This document shows, piece by piece, positions 34,352 through 46,898 of a stretch of DNA of 64,000 nucleotides. Numbering within the stretch: the stretch's first letter is position 1; each line of letters opens with the position of its first letter. Source of the DNA: Canna indica (taxonomy: Eukaryota > Streptophyta > Magnoliopsida > Zingiberales > Cannaceae). The notes below the pieces were generated by a model that worked only from the letters and a program-made list of their open reading frames with translations, was not told the origin of the DNA and did not search any database. A program made the translations under genes and the position numbers. The stretch covers positions 85,800,001 to 85,864,000 of the forward strand of contig CP136892.1 of NCBI GenBank assembly GCA_034359265.1. The letters run 5' to 3'.

Positions 34352-34563
34352 TTGGGAATATAGTTATTTGTACTGCACTTACGTTTTTATTTTAACTGTT
34401 AACTAATTATTCTAAATTTCGGCAACATCTCTCTTGTTCTCCGATACGCGCCCAGATGATATGTGTATTCGGAGAACTGTAGGGAGATGCTGCCGAAATT
34501 TAGAATAATTAGTTAACAGTTAAAATAAAAACGTAAGTGCAGTACGAATAACATAAATCCCGA
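34352..34563. repeat. Long hairpin inside the CACTA element
   Basis: The arm from 34370 (GTACTGCACTTACGTTTTTA) continues for 62 bp and is complementary to the segment ending at 34553, with one mismatch by eye. Weaker pairing extends outward to 34352/34563 and inward through CTCCGATAC / GTATTCGGAG. The loop is about 15-20 bases. A transcript would form a long near-perfect double strand. Confidence 0.88.
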
Positions 34564-34629
34564 ATGGAATAGGACAATCTCACCTAAAGACATTAACCAA
34601 ATTAAGAAATTGTCATTGATTGACAGAAT

Positions 34630-35424
34630 CATGTCGGCTGATCGAAGTTGGATGTACCGACGTCTTGATCGTGGAGCTTTAACGAATGAGTTTCGATTAG
34701 GCGTAACGTACTTCCTAAATTTCGCCTATTCGAATCGGAATTTCGTTAGCATGGGTGATCAAATCTGATGTCCGTGCCGCATTTGTTCAAATGGACGATA
34801 TTTGGATCGGGAGACTGTCACTCTGCATCTATATACCAAAGGATTTGCACCAAGATATTTTCTATGGACTTGTCACGGGGAGTCACGCGAAGTCGGGACG
34901 TCGAGCAATCCTATCGTTCAGACATATGGTGAATCTTCCTCTGCTGGTGCTTCTTCATCCAGTCAATGTAATCCCTATAGAACTATGATACTTGATAGTC
35001 TTGGGGGTCAATTCCGCCTGAATGATAATGTTGATCGGCCAGTTCTTCAGACATCAGTCCTACCAGATACTACAGCAGTTGATATCACAAAAGTAGAGGC
35101 TGCGGTAGAGATTGAATTACCGAATAAAGAAGCTGCAGAAATAGAGCGGATTGGCGTGTAGTCTGTAAGACAAAAGGTAGAGGAAAAATTGATCCGATAG
35201 TAGGAGAAAATGATCCTCCTGGTTTCTATCAAGAAGATGATCTTCCTGCTGTGGATCGTATTATTCCAATACTCGAGGATGCAGACACAACGTCAATTCA
35301 ATTAGAAGTTGAATATGATGATGATGACGATCATGAAATTGAGGAAGCTGGAGATGAAGAAGATGAAGAAGAGGAAGAAGAGGAAGAAGAAGAATTCGAA
35401 GACTATTATTCAGATGATGAGGAA
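34630..35424 (+). pseudogene. CACTA transposase-associated domain joined to an acidic C-terminal tail
   Basis: From 34630 the frame reads MSADRSWMYRRLDRGALTNE, then CPCRICSNGRYLDRETVTLH and FLWTCHGE. These are the conserved Cys-rich features of the transposase-associated domain of plant CACTA TNP2 proteins. One in-frame TGA at 34767-34769 sits where family members usually have Arg. A second stop lies at 35159-35161. The large TNP2 catalytic region is absent. The sequence passes to an acidic run (EEDEEEEEEEEEFEDYYSDDEE) ending near 35424. No transposase could be made from it. Confidence 0.82.
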
Positions 35425-35502
35425 TAATTGTAAAGTATATATTTTATTAAATATATCTCTACTATTTATACAATAATCTGATTATATGTATGTTCGACAG
35501 AT

Positions 35503-35904
35503 ATGTCTGGTCGTGGTTATCGACGCAGGAGAGCTTCGGAGTCTCCGATCGGTGAGACTCCAGCACTTACTCATGCTGCTGATCCTCCTGTTGCTGATCC
35601 TCATGAGGATGATACTGCCGAGGCTAGTACATCCAGACGCAGGCGGCAACGCGGGCCGAACAGGTGGCAGCCTCCACCAGCCACAGAGTCACATATGATC
35701 CAGACCATCCTCCATCGTGATCGTGAGATTTTTTGTTTGGATATTGAACTTGTTACTGAGATATTGAACTTGTTTAACTTATTTTGTTTGGATATTGATA
35801 CTTCAATTTTGCATTTGAATTGTTTTTATACTATCGTGGATAATTATCAATATAAATATAATTGTTTTGATGTATATCTTGGTGTGTTTGTGATGTGTGA
35901 ATGA
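35503..35904 (+). pseudogene. Second CACTA ORF, 5' fragment
   Basis: A 133-codon frame starts MSGRGYRRRRASESPIG and is rich in Arg, Pro and Ala for about 65 residues. It then changes to hydrophobic, non-family sequence. Position and composition suggest the start of a TNPA-like protein truncated by deletion. I cannot confirm the family. Confidence 0.45.
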
Positions 35905-36009
35905 ATGTGTGTATGAGGGTATGGGTGTGTGAGTTATGTATCAGATAATGTATCAATGTATCAATGGAAATTAGAAATTGTAAATTTTTCTGCTTGCAGG
36001 TGAACATCA

Positions 36010-36402
36010 TCTGCAACGGCTTTCCCACGGCCGTTCGTGGGAAAGTCGTTGCTAAAAGTGTATCGAAAGTCGTTGCTGATGACCTACAGCAACGGCTTAG
36101 CGACGGGGTTTTACTAACGGCGTTGCTACAGACTCGTGGCCGTTGCTATTAATTTTATCAGCAACGGCTGCGGGTCTGTGGCAAAACCGTCGCTGATAAT
36201 ATTTTTAGCGACGGCCCGAGCGGCCGTTGCTGATAATGTTTTGAGCGACGGCCCAAGCGGCCGTTGCTGATCCGTTGCTAAGTCATCAGCAACGCGACTT
36301 TCTGTCACGGCGCTATTGCAACGGCTCGGCCGTTGCTGATGCACTTCAGCAACGGCTCAGCAACGGCATCAGCCGTTGCTGATGCCCATTTTTCTAGTAG
36401 TG
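36010..36402 (+). repeat. CACTA subterminal repeats and 3' terminal inverted repeat
   Basis: Many copies of GCAACGGC and its complement GCCGTTGC lie in both orientations, ending with TTTTTCTAGTAGTG. In En/Spm elements such arrays bind the accessory protein. Confidence 0.82.
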
Positions 36403-37320
36403 TAATTTGATTTCGGTTATCTGCAGATAATCGAAATCGAGCCGGTTTCGATTTCGGATATAAGTTTTTGAAACTGATCGATTTTCGTTTTGATTATCGG
36501 GTTTGGAAAATGATTTCGGTTTCGTTTAACTCTCAAAAATGCAGTTAACTAAACCGTTGTCATTCCTAACGTGAGTATTAGGAGGATTTGTAGGCATATA
36601 GATTAGGAGGAAATAATATTTTTCATATATAATTAATAGAAAACATGACCACATATAATGGCATATTAATATTGAAAGGGTAGAGGTGGGAATTCGTCTA
36701 GAGTTAAGATAGCTTGGACTAGGGCTCAATCCAGTTCGACCTCCTATGTACCGGACCCAACTATTTTTGGGTCGGTGGAGCTGACCTATAGTTCGAGCAC
36801 TCGAGTTTGGGTTTAGCTCAGCTAGAGTTCAAGCGGACTAAAAATTGATTAAAATTGATTTTTAAAATTAAATATAAATTAAAAAATTAAATAAATTTAT
36901 TAATCGGCCTACAACGATAAATTTTAGCATTTTATTCCGGCACAGACTACAACGTACCGAGAAATATTGTGGTGTCAGACTGTCAGTGCAATGAAAGGAT
37001 GCAAAGGTCGCTAACATCATTTGTTGTCTTTGGAGTTTGGAATTTATCTTGCAGACTTTTCCACAACTTCATTATTGTTCGGATAAAACAATATCTCGGT
37101 GTTGGTAGGCATCAGGTGAACTTGTCTACAATCTTCTTCCATTTTTCCAGTCGCGTGGTCAGACTTGGGACTAATATTGCCATCCCTGGTCACTGACCGT
37201 CTCTGTTTTGTTTGGTTCCTCGCCTCCTGTGACTATATGAACCCGGCAATCACCTCCTATGATCTTCAAGACAGAGCATTGAGGAAGAGATAAGGATACC
37301 AAGGCAGAGAAAAAAGAGAG
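36403..37320 (+). other. UGT C upstream region
   Basis: After the CACTA end comes a stretch with ATTTCGGTT/AACCGAAAT-like words (36405-36560) and a diffuse repeat with GGGTCGG words (36670-36830). A TATA-like TATATGA lies at 37234-37240, 81 bases before the start codon. It does not resemble the A/B promoter. Confidence 0.5.
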
Positions 37321-38892
37321 ATGGATAATGTTTCTTCCACAGCTCCCATCACAAAGAAGCCTCATGCAGTGTGCATTCCTTACCCTGCGCAGGGGCATGT
37401 AACGCCCATGCTCAAGCTCGCTAAGCTCCTCCATTCCCATGGCTTCTACGTGACCTTCGTCAACACCCACTTCAACCACAAGCGGCTCCTCCGATCGCAG
37501 GCTATCTCCTCACTTGATTCCCTCCCGAACTTTCGCTTTGAGTCCATCCCCGATGGCTTGCCACCGTCAGAAGAGGACGCCACGCAGGATGTCCCTTCGC
37601 TTTGTGATTCCACCACGAAAAATTGTCTGTCTCCCTTCCTTGACCTCCTGCACAGGCTCAACCAAGAGCCCCCGTCGACGTCACCTCCGGTGTCGTGCAT
37701 CGTCTCTGATGCTGTTATGAGCTTCACCCTCGACGCTGCCAAGGAGCTTGGCATCTCTGAGCTGCTTTTGTGGACCGCCAGTGCTTGCGGCTTCATGGGT
37801 TATCTTCATTACCAGCATCTCCGCGAAAGAGGTCTTGTGCCTCTCAAAGGTGAAAAGATAGAACATGCTTTTGAATTATTATTTTGGTGCTTTGAGAAGA
37901 TATCAAGTTTAGATTTTTGACCATTTGCTGAAAAAATTGATCATCAATTCATTTGTGTACTTAATTGTACAGACGAGAGTGATATCACGAATGGATATCT
38001 AGACATGTCGATCGATTGGCTTCCGGGGATGAAGAACATGAGGCTGAAGGATTTCCCCTCCTTCGTCCGCACGACGGATCCAAAGGACATCATGTTCAAC
38101 TACTTTATACGAGAGACTGAAAGAGCTCCCATGGCCAGTGGAATCATCCTAAACACCTTTGACGAATTGGATCAACCAATCCTCGATGCCCTGGCACCGA
38201 TGCTCCCACAAATGTACACCATCGGCCCACTCTCCTTGCTCTCCCAAAGCAACTCATTAGCGTCGATCCGATCTAACTTGTGGAGGGAGGACAATAGATG
38301 CTTGGGGTGGCTCAATGATCGAAGACCGGGCTCGGTGGTGTATGTTAACTTCGGTAGTATCACAGTGATGAGCAACAAGCAACTCATAGAGTTTGCGTGG
38401 GGGCTTGCCAACAGCAAGTATGAGTTCCTGTGGGTGATAAGGCCGGACCTCGTGAAGGGAGACACGGCTATACTACCACCGGAGTTCTCGGAGGAGACCA
38501 AGGAGAGGTGCTTATTGGCGAACTGGTGCTCGCAAGAGGCTGTGCTGTCGCACAAAGCGGTGGGAGGCTTCTTGACCCACAGTGGATGGAACTCAACTAT
38601 TGAGAGCATCAGCGGAGGAGTGCCGATGCTGTCTTGGCCATTCTTCGCGGAGCAACAAACCAACTGCAGATATGCATGCACAGAGTGGGGGAACTGCATG
38701 GAGATTGATAACAATGTGAAGAGGGAGGAGGTGGAAACGTTGATTAGAGAGTTGATGGGGGATGGAGAGAAGGGGAAGGAGATGAGGAAAAAGGCAATTG
38801 AGTGGAAGGAGAAAGCCATTAGGGCAACACAGCCAGGTGGCTCATCTGTTCTGAACTGGGAAAGATTAATCGAGGAGATGATCCTACTTTGA
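37321..38892 (+). CDS. UDP-glycosyltransferase, UGT85 type (copy C), two exons
   Basis: Exons 37321-37849 and 37973-38892 give 482 residues. The intron is at the same place and phase as in UGT A (GTGAAA/GTACAG). The catalytic pair is His26 (PAQGH) and Asp130 (CIVSD). The PSPG motif begins WCSQ rather than WCPQ and has [11 protein letters not shown], then GVPML and the final EQ. It therefore looks competent, with Ser replacing the usual Cys next to GWNS, as in copy A. Role: transfer of a sugar from UDP-sugar to a small hydroxylated acceptor in the cytosol; acceptor unknown. Codon use is less GC-rich than in A and B, and the promoter is unrelated, so C is an older branch of the cluster. Its 3' half is copied at the window start. 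It ends 546 bp from the convergent PABN stop. Confidence 0.94.
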
Positions 38893-39438
38893 AGGAGATG
38901 CATTCCTGGGAAAGATTAATCAACAAGAGAATATTCTACTTTGGAGGAGATGCACTCCGAAGAGTTTATTAAGTTGCACTAGATGCTAGCAATTTAAAAT
39001 CCTTAAGAGATACAATTATGATAACTCTGGTGTAATTATCATCACCAATATAATAGCAGTCCGCTATGTCTGAAATTAAGTGTCATGGCTGAGATAACTA
39101 GATGAGAACAAGCTCATGCAAATAAACTCATCGTCTGGTAGACTGTAAAGCGGACAATTGTTGTACTTTTTGTGCAGAAGTAAAAATATAAAAGAGCTCA
39201 CAAACATGCAGGGTAGAACTAAACGTATATAGACCATAGTACGTAAGTGAAGGATATAGTCAGTTAAACCGAGTACCAAATACTACTAGCAAGCAATAGT
39301 TGCAATGTTTAGTTGTTTACAGTACGAATTACTACTTCCTAGTGTTTACTTGTCAAGGCTATAGGAATATTTTTTTCAGTGTGTCAAAAGAGAATTCAAC
39401 AGACCTGGTCGCCGCAAGCCATTGAGGCTCTCTACCAG
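38893..39438. other. Convergent 3' UTR space of UGT C and PABN
   Basis: 546 bp between the stop codons of two genes pointing at each other. The UGT C side contains a duplicated TGGGAAAGATTAATC phrase (38858 and 38908). No terminator element is asserted. This segment was copied to 489-705 and 6375-6796. Confidence 0.6.
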
Positions 39439-42400
39439 TCAAAAATAAGGCCTATATCGCATTGGTCTCCTGAATCTGGGGAACTTCCTGCATGATAAAT
39501 ATTCAATGAGCATGCCATCAGCATGTATAATTGTCATTCAACTAAGCAAAAGTAAGAGTACACATGAGGAAAAAAAAGGAAAAAAGAAAAGGACGAACCC
39601 ATATCCATAAGGAGGGGCAAAGTATGGCGGCATGAAAGGCCTGCCATATGGGTAACCCATGTACGGGTTGAATCGCCTAGGACGGAACTGCTTCATCCCT
39701 GGAACATTAGTCCGTTTAGCTGCAACCTGCAACATGGCATCGCTCGCATTAGGAAATTGAAAGTGTTTACAGGAACAGGATAGTAGTAAATAAAAACCTA
39801 GAGTGAAATTTGATCAAACTTTGATTTGACGCCCATGTAATTCAGATTCATTCAACTGAAGAGCCTCTTGAACAGCCTCGGTTTCCAGAAATTCAACGTA
39901 GGCAAATCCCTTTGGTTGACCAAACTTGTCTGTCAGAATAGTAACTCTATTGACTGTTCCACATGACTGAAAATGCTGCTGCACTTCTTCCGGGGTACAA
40001 GCATAATCCACCTGCAGCCATAAAACATTATTGGCTTACCAAGATTGCTAAAAAGACTGATTATTGACGGACGTTATTCTTGCTCCGATGCTTGCATGCT
40101 AAGTTCATTAAAACCAACAGCAAAAGAAAAAAAACTAAAACATTAAAACGACTATAAAAAAAGCAACATACATAGAATGTCAAAAGACAAAAAAAAAATG
40201 AAATATTTTACAATTCTAACATAAAATATTCCTATTACAGTACTTTATGAATACAGATCTGAAATCCATATCACCTTATCTCATCGTGAAACCTGAAAAC
40301 CATAATTGTTCAACCAAATAATTAATGCAAAATAAATGTCTAGACAGTTAAAAACACATTCAATTTTCCTCGATATTCTTTTTTAAAAAAAATAACGAGT
40401 AAATGTTCAAGTTATTTCTTTATAAAATTGTTCTTTTCGGCTTCGACTACCTGCATGCAACCTCAAATTTAAAAGACATGGAACAATGGACTTACACAAT
40501 CACTGAAACAAGTGTTCAGCCTGCACAGTAAAATATGTACCATTCCCATCCATGGTTTAAAATGGATGCCAATTTGGGTAATTGGCCGGCACCACCAATA
40601 TGCACCATACCATATCACAGTCGACTGTCTTGGCCTACTTGAGTATTATCTCTTTATGATGATATCAAAGAAAGCCTCATATTTGTTCTGCACCTTCAAG
40701 ACCTTGATGCTCAATCAAATTGGCTCAATTTAACTGTCGCACATTAACATGCAACCATATTGCTTCTTTTGCCTCTTGAAACTCTCGATCGATTGTCAAA
40801 TGTCGTCAACCTCAGCATCAAGATATGGACATGAAAATTCACAATAAATTGGAGATGCAATATCTGAACCAACCTTTCGAATGGTTGACAAGATAGTTCA
40901 ACAATACAAAATGTTGACTGGATTTGATGAAATGTGATTACAATAGAATCATTTGGAGATTGCTTTATCCAACTGTCACTTCTTGTTCTTGTTGCATGCA
41001 TCGTTGATACGTGGTTACTTCGGTACTTGGGATGTAAAAGCCCTCGAATCAAGATCAAAAACATCAATAGAAGACCTACCATTGAAGATGAGGAAAGAGA
41101 AGAAGCCTGGAATTGACTCCTCGGCTTTAAGTCTGAGTTGCCTTCATGATGGAGCTTCAGCCAATATGATAACCGAAAGGAATAGAACTACTCTCGTTCA
41201 TTGTTGCTATAGTCGAGTCAATGATGAGCTGATGTTGTTGGTGTCGTCGCTGTTGTTGCCATACTCAATGAAATCCTGGATAGGACCAACGATCTTGATC
41301 AAATGCCACATGTTTTTAAGAAGCACGGATGACAACTACAAGCTCTAGATCCTCCTTGACATCATCACCACAACCCTAGAATTCATTGTAGTACATCCGC
41401 AGTAGCTCTTCGGTTGAACTCCGCTTCTTGTTCTGCATCTCATACTCATTGCTCTCGCTTGTTGTCGAGCAACACTTTGAAGCACTCTCAGACTTCAATT
41501 AGTGCATTCAAGTATTTAGACACATTGAGATATCCTTCGACCAAATGTTGTTTCAATCGAGTGATTCCTCCAACCATGAGCAGTGTAATCAAGATGAGTA
41601 CATAGTCAATGGTACCTCTTCTCCAACTAACAATAATGCTTTCATGTGGTATCATTTTGAGCCTTTGGCACCATTTTGACAAAGATTCAAAATGAACATT
41701 AAAAATGAAGTGAATGAGAGAGATTTAAGAGAGTACGAGAGATAGGGTGTGAGGGTGGAACAAACAAGAGGATCTGGGGGCTTTGTATAGCTTTTTGAAG
41801 CTAGAAAAAAACTAAGCCCAACGGCTGAAAAACAAATCATTGGGCTTGTACAGCCCGATTTTTTATAAATACCAAGGTGTGTCGGTATCGATTTTTGGAA
41901 AATCAAAAAATATTGGTTGTACCACCCAGTATAGTGCAATAAACCATGCTCCCACCCCAATTTAATCTCGCATTAAGTGAGTTAGAATAGAAAGTTTAAT
42001 GAACCTACTTGTCCCTATTTTGGCACCCGAATTTAGCAACATATCAAGAATTCATGATTAAGTGAATTGCTCTTTAAGGTCTGATTAACTTGCTATCATT
42101 AACTTAGCCTTGGTATTTTGGCTTATCAAGTATGGACGAGTTATATGAGTTATTGTCAACATACATTTAGTCTAAAATGTCAAGGATCATCACATAGCTT
42201 TGAAAGTTAGATATTTTGGGCATTGCCCACAGGGAAGCAATAGCATTGTAGGATACCTTTTCCCTAAAGAACTTAGGATGTAGCCATGACATCCATATGT
42301 ATTTTTGTTAGTATCAGAAGATTTCCAATGTTACTATACATCATACATGCTATAGTAGTCAAGAGAAAAGGATAGCGCACTATGCTTATGAAGACCAGAA

Positions 42401-45400
42401 ACAAGGGCAAACTTACAGCAAAAGGTCAGAAAAAATAAAACAGCAGGCTAATGTTTTCAGAAAGAAAATTATGACTTCGCTTCTGACAACATCACGATGT
42501 ACATGGATTTCAGAATAACTGAGCATAGAAGGATGGTCTGACAAAATGACTGGTAGAAAAGTAATCAGCTCACAAGTTATCAATAACCTGGTATTCCAAA
42601 ACAATACACCCAGTACTCCTTAGGAAGTATGTTATAGACAATATAACCTTTTAAAAGTCCTCAGACTTGTTCTATCAAACAAGTATTATGAATTCATATG
42701 GACATGCAGTAGAAGAATAAAAGCAAGAGATCTACGGCATGTGACCATAAACAGCTACACAAGAATAAAAGCTCGCGCGATATGGACAAAAGCAGTAAAA
42801 GAGAAGGCCACAAGCTAGAGAACAAGAACCTCTCACCATAGAATGCTAAGCAACAACATAGTCCAAAGCCCTCCAACTCCAACACCAAGAAAATGAAACC
42901 TTCAGGATCTCCTAGTTGCATGTGTCCATAATGGAGTTACATTATGTCAATAACAATGGACTTCATGCCACCTGCCCCACCCTAACTGCAAACCACCACG
43001 TCATTCAATTGTTTCTTTCAATTTGTTAGGCCAGATAACAGTACTTTACCTTTTCTTTTCTCTTTGAACTCAACAGGTCAATAGATTTGTTTCTATTAGG
43101 CAATCCTTTCTCCCTCTTTACTCTTTTTTTTCCATTTTCCAAATCTTTCACTATGTTTCTTTTTTTTACAAGTTGTCCTTTGCCCCTCTTATTTTCTTTC
43201 TCCCAAGCTCTTCAATCATCTTTTTTATATGATATTTTATCATAATACAAATATTTTTATCCCTCTTTTCTTTCAAATACAACCTTCCCGTATTCAGAGC
43301 TTCCTGGAACCCTGTTCACTGGGTAACAGAAGTCATAGAAGAGTGTACCTGTGGCGATTATTAGAACTTTAGAAGACCTGTTACAGATCTGCCGGATATA
43401 TGAGAAGATATTATAACACATATGACTCAATCAAATAATGTGGATTTCAAAGACAACAAAAAAGACCTTATTTGAGAATGTTTCACTCGGATAACTTTAT
43501 TTCATAATTTTCCACAGGAAGCTAACAGAATAAGTAGAAAGAATAAACTTTAACTATATTTAATTTATGATAAAGTAGCAAACACTGAATATAGAACCCA
43601 AATAGCTCAATATAGAGGCAAAACTTAAAAATTCAATTTTATGTATCATATTTAAGAGCACTGGGATCTTTTAAGGCCAAATCTGAATATAATCATGACC
43701 TTCTGGTGTCCTAATAAAGCAAACTAGCTACAACATGGGAAAACTAATCCACATGTTTCTTAACAGTATTCTTATCTAAGTTCATGATTGCAGGGTTTTT
43801 ATCATCAGTTTGAAAAGAGTTAAAGAGTGAAAAGTAAAACTCTTTGAAAGTCAATTTAATTACTTTGGTTTGTCTAAAATCCTTCTTCAAAATAGATCTA
43901 GTCAGCATTCTTCAGAATAAAGAAAAAAATATTGCACATACTTATCTGCTATTCTGCTTGGATGGAGCATTGCAGATAAATAAAGCTCTAGTGTCCAAGT
44001 AAAGAATCACAGTATGTACAAGATCCTAGATATTTGCAGGCATCAATGATACATGTAAATTGATTGATGGGTAACATCTACATGATATGCCCAATACCAT
44101 ATCGGTAACAACCATCAGGAAAGCAAATAACCGGAGACAGACAAAGAAAACAGCTAATGGATGCATCAACTTACATTCCCAACAAATACAGAGCGAGAAT
44201 CAACCTCCTCCTTGGTTGTTTGATTTGCTCCCGAGCTTGCAGGATCTACACAAAGTAAAAAAGTACAATATGAAAGTTGGTAAAACACTTGTGGGAATAA
44301 ACAGAAAACAGAAATAAATCGGCATTGGATTTAGTCCTATATAAACATAGAACACAAAAAATAACATTTATCAAACAAAATAACATATAGTGATTTTGAA
44401 ATCAATAAAAAAGCAAATGCTTCTACATTGCTTCTGCATTTGCATATTTCTAATTGCTAAGGCATTGTCCTGTTATCCCATGTTGGAAGTGGATGATGAT
44501 AGATTGATAGATGAGTCTATAATAACTGTGGTTTAAGCATTTTGGGATCATGATTCAAGGTTGGTTGCTTCAAACTCATCCAACCAATGACTGCGCTAAT
44601 GAACTCCAGTGAGCAAATGGCCTATGTTATCTTCAAAAAAACGAACTTATTCGACCAATGAGGATATCAAGCTAAGAACTATAACAATTTGTTTGAAATT
44701 TAAAAATTGAGGTGATCCCGCCAATCAAGCCAATAGTTATAACCAATGTTTGAATATTGAACAGATTGTTCGTGCCTAACAAAGTTTAATGAACTCAAAG
44801 AAATTAATTCCACGTGGTAGTACAATTACCACAATCACTGCATTTGGTGGCTGCGCTGATTTAACATGGAAATATTAGCAATTCTATCATTAATTAATTT
44901 AGAGAAAGAACCAAGCCTCCAAAACATGATTTAGCATTTCAATGGTGTACTTTGTTTTGGTAAGATCAAAAGTTCCTTAACATTAAAACCAAAAAATCAG
45001 ATGCTCAGCCACAGAATGTCAGAATCTAATTACCGTAATTATGACCATATCATACTTGTCCAATTATGAACCTATATGTCAACCAAAACGTCTCATCAAT
45101 CATAACATCAAATTTGAAGCATCACATCACTCGATCAAAGCACACGGGGTTAAACCCTAAACACGAAGAGGATATGAGAGGAGACCGGACCTTGCACGGC
45201 GCCCATATCCTTCTCGACCTTGGCCTGCATCTCGCGGAGAGCGGCGGCCTCCTCTTCCATCTCCTTGAGCCTCTTCTTCATATCGTCAAGCTCCTGCAAC
45301 TGTTTCCAATCGACATTGTTAGGGCAGAGGTTACGGTTCGAAGATATGTACAAGGGAGAGGGCCGAGAGGAGTACCTTGGCGGCGTCCTCATCCGGTCGG

Positions 45401-45474
45401 GACATGTCGACGTCGGCGTCCATGTCGGCTTCGTCGGGGATCTCACCTCCATAGACCTCGTGCTCCTCCTCCAT
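39439..45474 (-). CDS. PABN: Nuclear polyadenylate-binding protein (PABN), six exons
   Basis: Minus-strand exons 45376-45474, 45191-45293, 44175-44245, 39820-40011, 39599-39726 and 39439-39487 join in frame to 213 residues. All junctions are GT-AG. The protein starts [20 protein letters not shown], an acidic N-terminus typical of plant PABNs. A coiled-coil helix follows (about 34-62, [20 protein letters not shown]). The single RRM lies at about 85-160, with RNP2 VFVGNV and RNP1 KGFAYVEF. The tail is rich in Arg, Pro and Tyr ([13 protein letters not shown] ... RYRPYF). In the nucleus such proteins bind poly(A), stimulate poly(A) polymerase and set tail length. The length and domain order match Arabidopsis PABN proteins. 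Intron 3 is unusually long (4163 bp) and holds a hAT relic. The last exon codes only 15 residues plus stop. Confidence 0.93.
40012..44174 (-). other. PABN: PABN intron 3 (4.16 kb)
   Basis: The intron separates RNP2 from the rest of the RRM. It contains a hAT remnant at 40628-41960. No other coding capacity is seen. 43070-43270 is a pyrimidine-rich stretch on the plus strand. Confidence 0.8.
40628..41960 (-). mobile_element. hAT transposase remnant within PABN intron 3
   Basis: On the minus strand, from high to low coordinates, a BED-finger-like segment ([19 protein letters not shown], about 41575) is followed by low-complexity linker. A DUF659-like piece ([12 protein letters not shown]) comes next at 40740-40790. 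The order fits a hAT transposase N-terminal half. Stops break every frame. The 40628-40868 part is also found at 7178-7410 and 9020-9260, so this family has several local relics. Confidence 0.55.
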
Positions 45475-46850
45475 CACCTGGCAACCACTACACGCGTCAT
45501 AACTCTCCGGCACGGACGCACTTTATAGAGGCAGCCACTTCCGACTTCCCGCATAGAAACTTCAAATGAGTTCGTGTGGCATAACAGCCGTTACGCAGAT
45601 TATATCGGAATTTCTGGTATTCTTTTCTAGATCCGTTACCTATGTTGACGTCCGTAACGACACCGTTAATTTTGCTCTGATCTCTTGATCGCCACCGTTC
45701 GATTGTTCCCATTTGAAATGAATTCGAGCGGGATGACATCCGCGGATGTGAATAGCGTCACTAGCCTGGTCTAATGGGTTTCATACTGAACCGAACCAAA
45801 CCCAAACCCAATAGAAGAAAACTGCACCATCTCTAAACCAAACCTAAACCCAATTGAAAATAATTGGACTGTCACGATTCAATGTCACACTTCCGACAGG
45901 CGATAAATGGAAATGAACCATCTGTTAAAATTAATTTCAGCAATTTCCTAAACTCTGAGTAATTCTATAAAAAAATTGCCAAATTTTGCTAAAAACGCAT
46001 TAATTTTATTTAAAAAATCCCAAATACAAAATGGGAATTCACATATTTCCAAAATTAGTATAAAAAGGAATTTTAATTTTATCCTCTCATATACATAGAA
46101 CCGGTGTTCAAATTGCTTGAAGACTTTTTGAAAGTCTTTAACACCGAAAATTATGCAATTTATATGCTCTACTACAACATGAAATTATTTTTCAGTTACT
46201 TTTTTCTTATAAATTGGATTTTTTTTAATTAAGAAATTATTTTTCTAATATATTTTTTAGATTCTTAAAGAGATTTTCAGACAAAAATCTTTAAGTCACT
46301 TAAAGATTCTGCCGAAAATTATATAACAATAAAAGTGTTGTATTGTTTGCGTTCAGTATGATATTAAATCATTTTTTTATTTGCATGTGATTGTTTTCTT
46401 GTAAATATAAAATTGTTTTAGTAATTGCCTTTTTAATTAATTTTTTAACAAACTTTAGGATAAAAGTATTTACATCAATATATGCCCTAAAGTGTCAAAA
46501 ACATTCACTGTTACACTGGACACTTAAACTCACACATATTAGGCTTAAAGAACTTCGAAAGAAGTCTTTAAAACAATTGAAGACTTTTCTTAGAAAGTTT
46601 CGAAGAGCTTCAAATTTTTATTAAAATGCACATTTTATAACTAAAATAATTTCAGGTTATAAAATATAGTCACATGTAATTAAAAATAAAATTTAAAGTT
46701 ATATAAGCCCAAATTAGTACATTTTTAAATATGTTATAGACTTTTAGACAAAAATCTTTAAACAACTTAAAGATTTTTGTTTGAAATTCTTTAAGAGCCT
46801 TTAAAATGCATTAAAATATAAATTTTAATTAATAAATAAAAATCACCTTA
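45475..46850. other. PABN upstream region and AT-rich flank of the viral insertion
   Basis: The PABN promoter should lie in 45475-45760, but no clear TATA box was found. From about 46090 the sequence is AT-rich with recurrent AGTCTTTAA and CTTAAAGA words (46110, 46290, 46560, 46750). No gene. Confidence 0.55.
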
Positions 46851-46898
46851 CAAGAAAAATCAAGTCCACCAACCCCAACAATATAAGAGTTAGCCGCT

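Larger units (their letters stand above)
33890..36402 (+). mobile_element. Internally deleted CACTA (En/Spm-type) transposon
   Basis: The 3' terminus CTAGTAGTG at 36394-36402 is the complement of the canonical CACTACTAG end. It follows about 390 bp packed with CAGCAACGGC-type subterminal repeats in both orientations. Inside are a transposase-associated domain (34630-34890), an acidic tail ending YYSDDEE (about 35410) and the start of a second ORF (MSGRGYRRRR, 35503). The central transposase is missing. I could not find a matching 5' CACTA end, so the left limit is a guess based on composition. Confidence 0.8.

Noticed and set aside
35831..36028. Small minus-strand ORF in the CACTA element
   Set aside because: Derived from a run of TG-rich sequence, with a repetitive His/Thr product and no support.
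45066..45569. 167-codon plus-strand ORF over PABN exons 1-2
   Set aside because: It is the antisense shadow of PABN coding exons.
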